From: Streptococcus sp. VT 162
Lineage (GTDB): Bacteria > Bacillota > Bacilli > Lactobacillales > Streptococcaceae
Reading direction: 5' to 3'
DNA: 64,000 nt
Assembly: GCA_000688775.2 (NCBI GenBank)
Contig: CP007628.2
Coordinates: 1,612,001 to 1,676,000 of the forward strand
The stretch's first letter is position 1; each line of letters opens with the position of its first letter. Of this stretch, positions 55,488 through 64,000 are shown piece by piece. The translations under genes were made by a program, and so were the position numbers. The notes under the pieces are model-generated. The model was not told where the DNA came from and did no database searches. It worked only from the letters and a program-made list of their open reading frames with translations.

Positions 55488-55703
55488 TTAATCTTCAAAT
55501 TTTTCATGATTTTTTTCATAGAAATCGATTAAACCAAGAGCTGTTTCAAATGAAATATTTTTAACTTTTGCGCGTCCTTGTGCTAGAGCAATGATAGACA
55601 TTTCACGCGCATTCGTTTCTTTAGAGATACGGTAGCCTGTGATTTTCTTATCACGAACCCAGCCAACAACTGCTTCTACTTTTTCAAAGTTCGACTTAGC
55701 CAT
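55488..55703 (-). CDS. Small HTH-like hypothetical protein
   Basis: 71 residues. The middle (GYRISKETNAREMSIIALAQGR ... FETALGLIDFYEKN) has the pattern of a helix-turn-helix of the kind found in phage-related regulators (RISKETG... recognition helix ...LETALKL). It has a consensus promoter, an AGGAG ribosome site and a terminator, so it is an independently transcribed real gene. No function is known to me; a DNA-binding role is inference from pattern only. Confidence 0.75.
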   Translation of the reverse strand: MAKSNFEKVEAVVGWVRDKKITGYRISKETNAREMSIIALAQGRAKVKNISFETALGLIDFYEKNHEKFED

Positions 55704-55736
55704 GTTCTTCTCCTAAATTATTCTTTACAATACTTA

Positions 55737-55765
55737 ATTGTATACGTTTTTATTTCATTTGTCAA
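55737..55765 (-). promoter_or_regulatory. Promoter of the small HTH-like gene
   Basis: TTGACA (55760-55765), 17-bp spacer, TACAAT (55737-55742); close to consensus. Confidence 0.8.
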
Positions 55766-55809
55766 TAAAAAAACATATATTCGTCGTAACTATATTATTC
55801 TGCATATTT

Positions 55810-56706
55810 TTATTTGGCTTTTAAAGCCGATAATATATGAGTTCTTATGTCCTCGACTCCATTAGGATTTGCTGGTAGGAAGATTGTATTATTACCCTCT
55901 TTATCTGCAAAATTATTCAACGTATCTAAATACTGGTTCGTTAATAGGATAGACATGATTTGTTCTTCAGTTAGCTCAACATTGGCTCCCTTTAACTCTT
56001 GGATAGAATCAGCTAGTCCGTCAACAATTGCTTTACGCTGCTCTGCAATCCCTACACCATGTAGGCGATCTTTTTCTGCTTCTGCTTCTGCTGCGGTCAC
56101 GATTTTAATCTTATCTGCTTCAGCAAGCTCTTGCGCCGCAACTCTCTTACGTTGAGCTGCGTTAATTTCATTCATTGATTGTTTTACTTCAGCATCAGGT
56201 TCAACCTTAGTAATCAGCGTTTTGACAATGATATACCCATACGTAGACATTTCTTCAGCCACTTGTTTTTGAACTTCTAAGGCGATTTCATCCTTTTTCT
56301 CAAACAACTCATCTAGGGTTAGCTTTGGTACAGATGAACGCAAAGCATCTTCAATATAGGATTTAATCTGGGCTTCTGGACGCATCAATTTATAATAAGC
56401 ATCTGTGACATTGTTTTCATTTACTCGATACTGAGTTGCCACATTCATCGTTACAAATACATTATCTTGCGTCTTTGTCTCTACAACAATCTCACTTTGC
56501 AACAAGCGTAGTTGAACTCTTGCCGCAATCCTATCAATCCCAAAAGGAGCTCGTAAATGAATACCGCTATTGCTCAACTTTTGGTATTTACCAAAGCGTT
56601 CTATGATAGCGACAGATTGTTGTCGAACCACATATACAGAACTAACCATGATCACTGATGCAATCACCACTAAAAACAATAAAACAAGTAAAATTTGTAA
56701 AAACAT
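55810..56706 (-). CDS. SPFH/stomatin-prohibitin family membrane protein
   Basis: 298 residues. One N-terminal membrane segment (3-26), then the band-7 domain (VRQQSVAIIERFGKYQKLSNSGIHLRAPF; VNVATQYRVNENNVTDAYYKL), a long Ala/Glu-rich coiled coil (about 185-235, KRVAAQELAEADKIKIVTAAEAEAEKDR) and a C-terminal oligomerisation region. Members such as QmcA/YbbK form large membrane assemblies, often affecting quality control of membrane proteins. There is no NfeD partner gene beside it. Own promoter. Confidence 0.9.
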   Translation of the reverse strand: MFLQILLVLLFLVVIASVIMVSSVYVVRQQSVAIIERFGKYQKLSNSGIHLRAPFGIDRIAARVQLRLLQSEIVVETKTQDNVFVTMNVATQYRVNENNVTDAYYKLMRPEAQIKSYIEDALRSSVPKLTLDELFEKKDEIALEVQKQVAEEMSTYGYIIVKTLITKVEPDAEVKQSMNEINAAQRKRVAAQELAEADKIKIVTAAEAEAEKDRLHGVGIAEQRKAIVDGLADSIQELKGANVELTEEQIMSILLTNQYLDTLNNFADKEGNNTIFLPANPNGVEDIRTHILSALKAK

Positions 56707-56732
56707 GGGAATCTCCCCCTTTCGTCACCCTC

Positions 56733-56761
56733 ATTATAGCACCATCATTACCATTACGCAA
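56733..56761 (-). promoter_or_regulatory. Promoter of the stomatin-family gene
   Basis: TTGCGT (56756-56761), 17-bp spacer, TATAAT (56733-56738). Confidence 0.7.
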
Positions 56762-56788
56762 ATAATATGATAATAATTTTATTTTAGC

Positions 56789-58039
56789 TTAAACTAACAT
56801 ATTATACAACGTTTCGTTCCCATTCAAATTAATATAAGATGGGTCAAACTTTTCCATTCGATGAATCAATCCAGCATAATCATGTTTATTTGCAAGGGCT
56901 ACCCCAATCAAGACAGGGCCTGTCCCCTTGCTTGCTCGTTTGATATATTCAAAACGAGTGATGTCATCATTTGGCCCCAAAATGTCATTTACAAACTCTC
57001 GGAGAGCTCCAGGACGTTGTGGGAAATTCACTACAAAGTAATGCTTGATTCCATCGTAAATCAAGGCACGTTCTTCCATCTCTGGCATGCGGTTGATATC
57101 GTTATTTCCTCCAGAAATGATACAACAAATCGTCTTGCCTTTGATATAGTCTGATAAAACTTCTAAGGCTGCAACGCTGGCAGCTCCGGCTGGTTCCGCT
57201 ACAATACCTTGTTTGGAATAAAGATCAATCAAGGTTTCAGAAATCAATCCCTCGTCCACCCCAATCAGCGTTTCAACATTCTTACGGGTCGCTTCATAAG
57301 TTAATTGTCCAACCTTCTGTACGGCTATCCCATCAGCGAACTTATCAATTTCTTTGAGCTTAACTGGTCCCCCAGCTTCAAAGGCAGCTTTCATAGAGCG
57401 AGCACCATTAGCTTCTACCCCGATCACTTCAATAGTCGGATTGGTTTCCTTAATATAAGTAGAAACACCGGCAATCAATCCGCCACCACCTACTGGTACA
57501 AGTACTGTATCAAAATCAATAGACTCTTTACGGGCTTCTTCAAGAATTTCATAGGCTACAGTCCCTTGACCAGCCTGAACATGCGCATCATCAAAAGGAT
57601 CGATGAAGGTGCGGTTTTCTGTTAATGTAAATTCTTGTGCTGCCTTAGCAGAAGCATCAAAGGTATCCCCAACCAACTTGATTGTCACGAACTCTCCACC
57701 GAAAAAGCGAACCTGCCCAATCTTTTGTTGCGGTGTTGTAATAGGCATAAAGATCGTTGCAGGAATCTTCATCTCATTACAAGTATAGGCGACACCTTGG
57801 GCATGATTTCCCGCAGAGGCACAGACTACACCACGCTCGCGTTCTTCTTTTGATAGTTGAGAAATGGCATAATAGGCTCCACGAATTTTAAAAGAGCGAA
57901 CTCGTTGCGCATTCTCCTTTTTGAGATAAATCTTTGCTTGGTATTTTTCTGATAAATAATGATCATATTCTAGTGGTGTATCAACTACTACACCACTCAA
58001 AACTTTGTGGGCTTTCACCACATCTTTTGCACTTAGCAT
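56789..58039 (-). CDS. ilvA: Threonine ammonia-lyase (biosynthetic)
   Basis: 416 residues. PLP lysine in VRSFKIRGAYYA (Lys51), SAGNHAQGVAY, the phosphate-binding loop GGGGLIAGVSTY and a single C-terminal ACT-like regulatory domain (RPGALREFVNDILGPNDDITRFEY), giving the shorter Firmicute form. It deaminates threonine to 2-oxobutyrate, the first step to isoleucine. It follows ilvC after a hairpin; a weak GGAGGAG site precedes the ATG. Confidence 0.95.
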   Translation of the reverse strand: MLSAKDVVKAHKVLSGVVVDTPLEYDHYLSEKYQAKIYLKKENAQRVRSFKIRGAYYAISQLSKEERERGVVCASAGNHAQGVAYTCNEMKIPATIFMPITTPQQKIGQVRFFGGEFVTIKLVGDTFDASAKAAQEFTLTENRTFIDPFDDAHVQAGQGTVAYEILEEARKESIDFDTVLVPVGGGGLIAGVSTYIKETNPTIEVIGVEANGARSMKAAFEAGGPVKLKEIDKFADGIAVQKVGQLTYEATRKNVETLIGVDEGLISETLIDLYSKQGIVAEPAGAASVAALEVLSDYIKGKTICCIISGGNNDINRMPEMEERALIYDGIKHYFVVNFPQRPGALREFVNDILGPNDDITRFEYIKRASKGTGPVLIGVALANKHDYAGLIHRMEKFDPSYINLNGNETLYNMLV

Positions 58040-58067
58040 TGTCTCCTCCTCAAATACTGTTCAAGAT

Positions 58068-58095
58068 AAAAAACGAGTTAGGTACCCCCAACTCG
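58068..58095 (-). terminator. Hairpin terminator between ilvC and ilvA
   Basis: Minus strand CGAGTTGGG and CCTAACTCG (one G-U) with a 4-base loop, then TTTTTT. It may be partial, because no clear promoter for ilvA lies between it and the ATG. Confidence 0.75.
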
Positions 58096-58118
58096 CCTTC
58101 TGTCTCTCTTTACAAGAA

Positions 58119-59171
<1,053 letters not shown>

Positions 59172-59204
59172 TTAATAGGCTGGTTTAACAAATTTATGCT
59201 GGAT

Positions 59205-59231
59205 TTTATACTCATTGAAAATCAAAGAGTA
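59205..59231. repeat. Short hairpin-forming intergenic motif common in Mitis-group genomes
   Basis: atactcattgaaaatcaaagagtat has 6-bp inverted ends. From memory the string TACTCATTGAAAATCAAAGAG recurs many times between genes in pneumococcus and relatives, as part of larger degenerate repeats. It directly follows the ilvN stop codon. Confidence 0.45.
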
Positions 59232-59708
59232 TTAGTCGCGGGTAAATCCAGTTGCACCCGTACGAGCGATATTTTTAATACCATATGGTCGAATCACTCG
59301 TAATAAAGCTTCACTCTTCTCAGCATTTCCCGTCATCTGGATGGTGATTGAGCTTGGAGCCACATCTACTACCGTTGCACGGAAAGGTTGGATAATGGCC
59401 AAAATTTCTGCACGCTTCTCAGCAGGAGCAGATACTTTTACCAAGATAACTTCTCTTTCCAAGTGTGGTTTATCTGTGATATCTCGAATGCGAATCACAT
59501 CAATCTGACGATTGAGCTGTTTAATGATTTGCTCTACTTCATCATGAGATGCTACATCAATAATGATGGTGATACGAGATACATTGGGGTTCTCTGTCGC
59601 ACCAACCGAGATACTCTCAATATTGACTTGACGACGAGAAAGGACACCTGTAAAACGATTCAAAACTCCTGAACGGTTTTGCAATCTAGCTGTTAACATT
59701 CTACGCAT
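59232..59708 (-). CDS. ilvN: Acetolactate synthase small (regulatory) subunit
   Basis: 158 residues: N-terminal ACT domain (LTARLQNRSGVLNRFTGVLSRRQVNIESISVG) and the C-terminal AHAS-small domain (RAEILAIIQPFRATVVDVAPSSITIQMTG). It binds valine and activates and feedback-inhibits IlvB. Its ATG overlaps the ilvB stop by 8 bases. Confidence 0.96.
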   Translation of the reverse strand: MRRMLTARLQNRSGVLNRFTGVLSRRQVNIESISVGATENPNVSRITIIIDVASHDEVEQIIKQLNRQIDVIRIRDITDKPHLEREVILVKVSAPAEKRAEILAIIQPFRATVVDVAPSSITIQMTGNAEKSEALLRVIRPYGIKNIARTGATGFTRD

Positions 59709-61401
59709 GGAACTTCACCCCCAACATCTCATGATTGCTCTTACCAGCTGGTACCATCGGTAAGACCTGTTCCTTACGAGAAATATCCACCTCGATAAAC
59801 ATGGGCACATCCTCCAGAATGACTTCTAGATCCTTCTCTATCGTCTCTGGATTATCAAATTTATAGTTTTTGATGCCATAAGCCTGTACCATCAACTGGA
59901 AGTCAGGAAGTGTATCAAAGACTGACTCAGAAGTTCTACCCTCATAGAAGGATTCCTGCCACTGACGAACCATTCCTAGTGAGTGGTTATTCAACATGAC
60001 AACCTTAATCGGCACCTTGTAGATGTTTAGGATCGCTAGCTCTTGGTTGGTCATTTGGAAACCACCATCACCAACAAAAAGGATGACCTCTTTTTCTGGA
60101 TTGGCAATCTTGGCTCCGATAGCTGCAGGAACTCCGAATCCCATGGTACCCAAACCACCTGAAGTGACTAACTGACGCTCATTTTGGTAAGGATAATACT
60201 GAGCTGTCCACATTTGGTGTTGCCCTACGTCTGTGACAACAATGGCATCTCCATTCGTCAACTCACCGATGCGTTCAATAACGGCCTGCGGTTGAACCAC
60301 ACGCTCTTTCTTATCATAAGAACGAACTCGATTCTTGTCCTTGGTGACTTTTTCAATCCACTTTTCAGTATTGTTATTAACAGTTGGTTCTGCCAGTAGC
60401 ATCTGCAAGGCTTTCTTAGCATCCCCCACTACAGGAATATCTGCACTGATAATCTTACCAATCTCAGCTGGGTCAATGTCGATATGGGCAACCTTAGCAT
60501 TCTTCGCGAAGGTCTTAGGGTTCCCAGTCAAGCGGTCATCGAAACGGCAACCAATACTAATCATAAAGTCCGCTTCCGTCATTGCAATGTTGGCCGCAAA
60601 AGAACCGTGCATGCCTCCCATCCCTAGGAAGAGCGGATGACTCGTTGCAATGGTACCTTGTCCCAAGAGACTAGTGACTACTGGAATTTGGTAACGTTCA
60701 GCAAATTCATTGAGCTCCTTAGAAGCTTCTGCATAGCTGATACCACCGCCTGCTAACAAAACAGGTTTCTTGGCTTTTGACAATTGCTTCAAGATTTTCT
60801 TGATTTGCATGTCATTCGGATCAAGCGTCGGTTGGTAACTTGGTAAATTCACCTCTGGTGAATAGATGAAATCTGTCTCTAGAGCTGATACATCCTTTGG
60901 CAAGTCAATCACAACAGGACCTGGACGACCTGTCGTTGCGATATGAACAGCTTCCGTAATGATACGGGGAATGTCTGCCGTTTCACGGACTTGGTAATTG
61001 TACTTGGTAATGGGCATGGTAATCCCCACGATGTCCGCTTCCTGAAAGGCATCCTTTCCAATCCCAGCTCGCGCAACCTGACCTGTAAAGACCAAAAGGG
61101 GAACGCTATCGCTCATGGCATCTGCAATCCCTGTAATGGCATTTGTTGCTCCCGGCCCACTCGTGACGACGGCAACGCCCAACTTTCCAGTTGATTTGGC
61201 ATATCCTTCAGCTTCGTGCAAACAACCTTGCTCATGGCGTCCCAAGATGTGGCGAATGCCTTTAAAATTGTATATCGCATCATACAAAGGTAAGACTGCA
61301 CCACCAGGATAACCAAAAATGGTATCAATCCCTAAGTCCCGAAGTGTTTCCAAAACTAGGTCCGACCCCGTCTTAGGAGATTCTAAACTGATTTTCTCCA
61401 T
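59701..61401 (-). CDS. ilvB: Acetolactate synthase large (catalytic) subunit
   Basis: 566 residues from the ATG at 61401, which follows AAAGGGG; a frame open to 61446 would begin within the promoter. Thiamin-diphosphate enzyme: catalytic Glu in GRHEQGCLHEAEGYA, FAD region, and the ThDP motif GDGGFQMTNQELA ending at NNHSLGMVRQWQ. It condenses pyruvate with pyruvate or 2-oxobutyrate, the first common step to valine, leucine and isoleucine. It is the first gene of ilvB-ilvN-ilvC(-ilvA), with a CodY-like box upstream. Confidence 0.96.
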   Translation of the reverse strand: MEKISLESPKTGSDLVLETLRDLGIDTIFGYPGGAVLPLYDAIYNFKGIRHILGRHEQGCLHEAEGYAKSTGKLGVAVVTSGPGATNAITGIADAMSDSVPLLVFTGQVARAGIGKDAFQEADIVGITMPITKYNYQVRETADIPRIITEAVHIATTGRPGPVVIDLPKDVSALETDFIYSPEVNLPSYQPTLDPNDMQIKKILKQLSKAKKPVLLAGGGISYAEASKELNEFAERYQIPVVTSLLGQGTIATSHPLFLGMGGMHGSFAANIAMTEADFMISIGCRFDDRLTGNPKTFAKNAKVAHIDIDPAEIGKIISADIPVVGDAKKALQMLLAEPTVNNNTEKWIEKVTKDKNRVRSYDKKERVVQPQAVIERIGELTNGDAIVVTDVGQHQMWTAQYYPYQNERQLVTSGGLGTMGFGVPAAIGAKIANPEKEVILFVGDGGFQMTNQELAILNIYKVPIKVVMLNNHSLGMVRQWQESFYEGRTSESVFDTLPDFQLMVQAYGIKNYKFDNPETIEKDLEVILEDVPMFIEVDISRKEQVLPMVPAGKSNHEMLGVKFHA

Positions 61402-61441
61402 TGTTCCCCTTTCTCTTCTCTTAAAAAAATAGCTTGTTACT

Positions 61442-61469
61442 ATCATACCATTTTTTCAAAAATTTTCAA
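61442..61469 (-). promoter_or_regulatory. ilvB promoter
   Basis: TTGAAA (61464-61469), 16-bp spacer, TATGAT (61442-61447) with TGG before the -10. Confidence 0.65.
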
Positions 61470-61481
61470 GGCAAAAGAGTT

Positions 61482-61496
61482 AATTTTCTGAATTTT
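61482..61496 (-). promoter_or_regulatory. CodY-like box upstream of ilvB
   Basis: Minus strand AAAATTCAGAAAATT matches the CodY consensus AATTTTCWGAAAATT at 13 of 15 positions, 12 bases above the -35. CodY represses branched-chain amino acid synthesis when these amino acids are plentiful, so the placement makes sense. Confidence 0.65.
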
Positions 61497-61679
61497 CTAT
61501 CTAAAAGTGTATTTATGAATCTTTTCCTCATTTTTATTAACTTTTCTACGGAATTAGGAACCTTTATTTACTTTAATTTATCAAATTAGAATATTTTCTT
61601 TCTGGATAAAATTAGTAACTCTCTCACTTAGCGATTAAATTCGTATACTATATTCAGTAAAAATGAATAGTTAAAGACA

Positions 61680-61708
61680 AAAAAAGGAAGCCACTAAGTG
61701 ACTTCCTT
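61680..61708 (-). terminator. Terminator after fusA
   Basis: Minus strand AAGGAAGTCAC and GTGGCTTCCTT (one G-U) around TTA, then TTTTTT. Confidence 0.85.
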
Positions 61709-61724
61709 CTAGAGTGAGGACTGA

Positions 61725-63806
61725 TTAGTCTTCACCTTTGTTTTTCTTAATGATTTCTTCTTGTACTGACTTAGGTACATCTTCGTAGTGGTCGAATACC
61801 ATCATGAAGGTACCACGTCCTTGAGATGCAGAACGAAGAACTGTTGCGTAACCGAACATTTCAGCAAGTGGAACGTAAGCACGAACGATTTGGCTGTTAC
61901 CGTGTGCTTCCATACCATCTACACGTCCACGACGAGCAGTCACGTGACCCATAACATCACCAAGGTTTTCTTCTGGAACAGTGATGGTTACAAGCATCAT
62001 TGGCTCAAGGATAGCTGGTTGTGCTGATTTAGCAGCTTCTTTAAGGGCAAGTGAAGCCGCGATCTTGAAGGCAGTTTCAGATGAGTCGACATCGTGGTAT
62101 GAACCATCGTAAAGCTTAGCTTTAACGTCAACCATTGGGTAACCAGCAAGAACACCGTTAGCCATAGATTCTACCAAACCTTTTTCAACCGCTGGGATAA
62201 ATTCACGAGGAACCACACCACCGACGATTGCGTTTTCGAATTCGAATCCTTTACCTTCTTCGTTTGGAGTAAATTCAATCCATACATCACCGAATTGACC
62301 TTTACCACCAGACTGACGTTTGAAGAATCCACGTGCTTGAGTAGAAGCGCGGAATGTTTCACGGTAAGATACTTGAGGAGCACCTACGTTTGCTTCCACT
62401 TTGAACTCACGACGCATACGGTCAACAAGGACGTCAAGGTGAAGCTCACCCATACCAGAGATAACTGTTTCACCAGTTTCAACGTTTGTTTCAACGCGGA
62501 ATGTTGGGTCTTCTTCAGCCAATTTTTGAAGGGCGATACCCATCTTATCTTGGTCAGCTTTAGATTTTGGCTCAACCATCAATTGGATAACTGGTTCTGG
62601 AACGTTGATTGACTCAAGGATGATTTTAGCTTTTTCATCTGTCAATGAGTCACCAGTTGTAGTATCTTTCAAACCAACGGCAGCAGCGATATCACCTGAG
62701 TAAACAGTGTCAATTTCTTGACGGCTGTTAGCGTGCATTTGAAGGATACGTCCGATACGTTCACGTTTACCTTTAGAAGTGTTCAATACGTAAGAACCTG
62801 ATTGAAGAACACCTGAGTATACACGGAAGAATGTCAAACGACCTACGAATGGGTCCGTCATGATCTTGAAGGCAAGAGCTGCGAATGGCTCTTCGTCAGA
62901 TGCTGGACGAGTTTCTTCTTCATCTGTATCTGGGTTGATACCTTTGATTGCTGGGATATCAAGTGGGCTTGGAAGGTAGTCGATAACCGCATCAAGCATC
63001 AATTGAACACCCTTGTTCTTGAAGGCAGAACCACACAATACTGGGAAGAATTCAACGTTGATAGTTGCTTTACGGATAGCAGCTTTCAATTCTTCGTTAG
63101 TGATTTCTTCACCTTCAAGGTATTTCATCATCAAGTCTTCATCAGTTTCAGCGACTGCTTCAACCAATTTTTCACGGTATTCTTGAGCTTGGTCAAGGTA
63201 TTCAGCTGGAATATCTTCTTCAAGGATATCTGTACCAAGGTCATTAGTATAGATTTCAGCTTTCATCTTGATCAAGTCGATGATACCGCGGAAGTCATCT
63301 TCAGCACCGATTGGCAATTGGATTGGGTGTGCGTTTGCTTGAAGACGGTCGTGAAGTGTGCTTACTGAGTAAAGGAAGTCAGCACCGATTTTGTCCATTT
63401 TGTTAGCAAATACGATACGTGGAACCCCGTACTCAGTTGCTTGACGCCAAACTGTTTCAGTTTGAGGCTCAACACCTGATTGTGAGTCAAGAACAGTAAC
63501 CGCACCGTCCAATACACGAAGAGAACGTTGTACTTCGATTGTGAAGTCCACGTGTCCTGGTGTGTCGATGATGTTTACGCGGTGGTTATTCCATTGAGCT
63601 GTTGTCGCAGCAGATGTGATAGTGATACCACGTTCTTGCTCTTGCTCCATCCAGTCCATTTGTGACGCACCTTCGTGAGTTTCACCGATTTTGTGGATTT
63701 TACCAGTGTAGTAAAGAATACGCTCAGTAGTTGTTGTTTTACCGGCATCGACGTGAGCCATGATACCGATATTACGAGTTTTTTCAAGTGAAAATTCGCG
63801 TGCCAT
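61725..63806 (-). CDS. fusA: Elongation factor G
   Basis: 693 residues, full length. G1 [16 protein letters not shown]3 [15 protein letters not shown]4 [11 protein letters not shown], followed by domains II-V (C-terminal [21 protein letters not shown]). It catalyses ribosomal translocation using GTP. AGGAG precedes the ATG by 11 bases. It has its own promoter and terminator here. rpsG, the usual upstream partner, is not seen in the 194 bases before the window ends. Confidence 0.97.
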   Translation of the reverse strand: MAREFSLEKTRNIGIMAHVDAGKTTTTERILYYTGKIHKIGETHEGASQMDWMEQEQERGITITSAATTAQWNNHRVNIIDTPGHVDFTIEVQRSLRVLDGAVTVLDSQSGVEPQTETVWRQATEYGVPRIVFANKMDKIGADFLYSVSTLHDRLQANAHPIQLPIGAEDDFRGIIDLIKMKAEIYTNDLGTDILEEDIPAEYLDQAQEYREKLVEAVAETDEDLMMKYLEGEEITNEELKAAIRKATINVEFFPVLCGSAFKNKGVQLMLDAVIDYLPSPLDIPAIKGINPDTDEEETRPASDEEPFAALAFKIMTDPFVGRLTFFRVYSGVLQSGSYVLNTSKGKRERIGRILQMHANSRQEIDTVYSGDIAAAVGLKDTTTGDSLTDEKAKIILESINVPEPVIQLMVEPKSKADQDKMGIALQKLAEEDPTFRVETNVETGETVISGMGELHLDVLVDRMRREFKVEANVGAPQVSYRETFRASTQARGFFKRQSGGKGQFGDVWIEFTPNEEGKGFEFENAIVGGVVPREFIPAVEKGLVESMANGVLAGYPMVDVKAKLYDGSYHDVDSSETAFKIAASLALKEAAKSAQPAILEPMMLVTITVPEENLGDVMGHVTARRGRVDGMEAHGNSQIVRAYVPLAEMFGYATVLRSASQGRGTFMMVFDHYEDVPKSVQEEIIKKNKGED

Positions 63807-63843
63807 GAGGTTTGTTTCTCCTATTTATTTTAATTTCTATTCT

Positions 63844-63849
63844 ATTATA
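63844..63849 (-). promoter_or_regulatory. -10 element of fusA
   Basis: TATAAT with TGT extension, 38 bases before the fusA ATG; no good -35. Confidence 0.55.
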
Positions 63850-63862
63850 ACACGATTTTAAT

Positions 63863-63889
63863 AAAAACGGATAGGCAGGACCTACCCGT
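63863..63889 (-). terminator. Terminator or attenuator upstream of fusA
   Basis: Minus strand ACGGGTAGG and CCTATCCGT (one G-U) around 5 bases, then TTTTTATT. It should end or attenuate transcription arriving from a gene beyond the window. Confidence 0.7.
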
Positions 63890-64000
63890 TCTCAATGTTT
63901 ATCTTGTTTTTGTTGGTTTCAACTTGTAGATAAGTTGAATTGAACTCGGGCTAAAAGCTCAAGTTAACTGATTCGAACTCGAGCGAGGCCCGGTGCAAAA
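63890..64000. other. Unassigned sequence at the right edge
   Basis: No reading frame or RNA is recognised. The stretch has a short inverted repeat (caactt...aagttg, 63918-63936 area) and two copies of gaactcg(g/a)gc about 30 bases apart. It does not look like the 3' end of rpsG. Confidence 0.4.

Noticed and set aside
61447..61680. Possible T-box or leader-peptide attenuator before ilvB
   Set aside because: No T-box bulge motif, no Leu/Val/Ile codon-rich leader ORF and no antiterminator pair; the promoter is only about 40 bases before the ATG and a CodY-like box explains the control.

Overview
The window comes from a low-GC Firmicute and almost certainly from a Mitis-group Streptococcus (S. 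mitis / S. oralis / S. infantis type, close to S. pneumoniae). The reasons are YSIRK-type signal peptides with LPXTG anchors, a dexB-ali-wzg-wzh-wzd-wze capsule-type locus, and local gene order familiar from pneumococcus (clpL, luxS, a DUF1846 gene, dexB, capsule genes, aliA, the GH101 gene; and separately ilvBNC-ilvA, glnPQ, uppP, dinB, pfl). Most genes lie on the minus strand, so the text below follows transcription from high to low coordinates within each block.

Region 1-12.6 kb carries two giant wall-anchored glycosidases. The 2122-residue protein joins a trypsin-like serine protease domain to a GH101 endo-alpha-N-acetylgalactosaminidase. The gene after it, cut by the window edge, joins a GH20 hexosaminidase domain to a GH84 domain with several carbohydrate-binding modules. 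Both starts are preceded by CcpA-type cre sequences. Together they look like a host O-glycan/mucin foraging unit.

Region 12.6-33.6 kb is a complete Wzx/Wzy-type surface polysaccharide locus at the dexB-aliA site. It runs dexB, aliC-like, aliD-like, wzg-wzh-wzd-wze, a short initiating sugar-phosphate transferase, a DUF4422 glycosyltransferase, wzy, licD-family gene, GT4, a gutted GT2, an intact GT2, a 31-codon ORF, wzx, an acyltransferase, glf and a Gtf3/WefE-like transferase. It ends in a scar made of the first 16 codons of rmlA joined to the last part of aliA. No complete rml gene is present, so a galactofuranose-containing, LicD-modified, possibly O-acetylated and rhamnose-free polymer is the simplest prediction.

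Region 33.7-42.6 kb holds the DUF1846 gene, a five-gene ABC transporter plus two-component system of the peptide-antibiotic resistance type, luxS and clpL. The clpL gene has a CtsR operator and a 270-nt leader with a small ORF. Region 42.6-46.4 kb is a Cna/FctA-type LPXTG surface protein gene that is broken inside its repeat array.

Region 46.5-64 kb is core metabolism: pfl, dinB, uppP, a DUF2207 membrane protein, glnPQ-type transporter genes, a small HTH-like protein, a stomatin-family protein, the branched-chain amino acid genes ilvB-ilvN-ilvC-ilvA with a CodY-like box, and fusA. Compared with the pneumococcal order as I remember it, the ilvB-to-pfl block has new neighbours on both sides (clpL/pilin and fusA). 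No tRNA, rRNA, CRISPR array or intact insertion sequence was seen.
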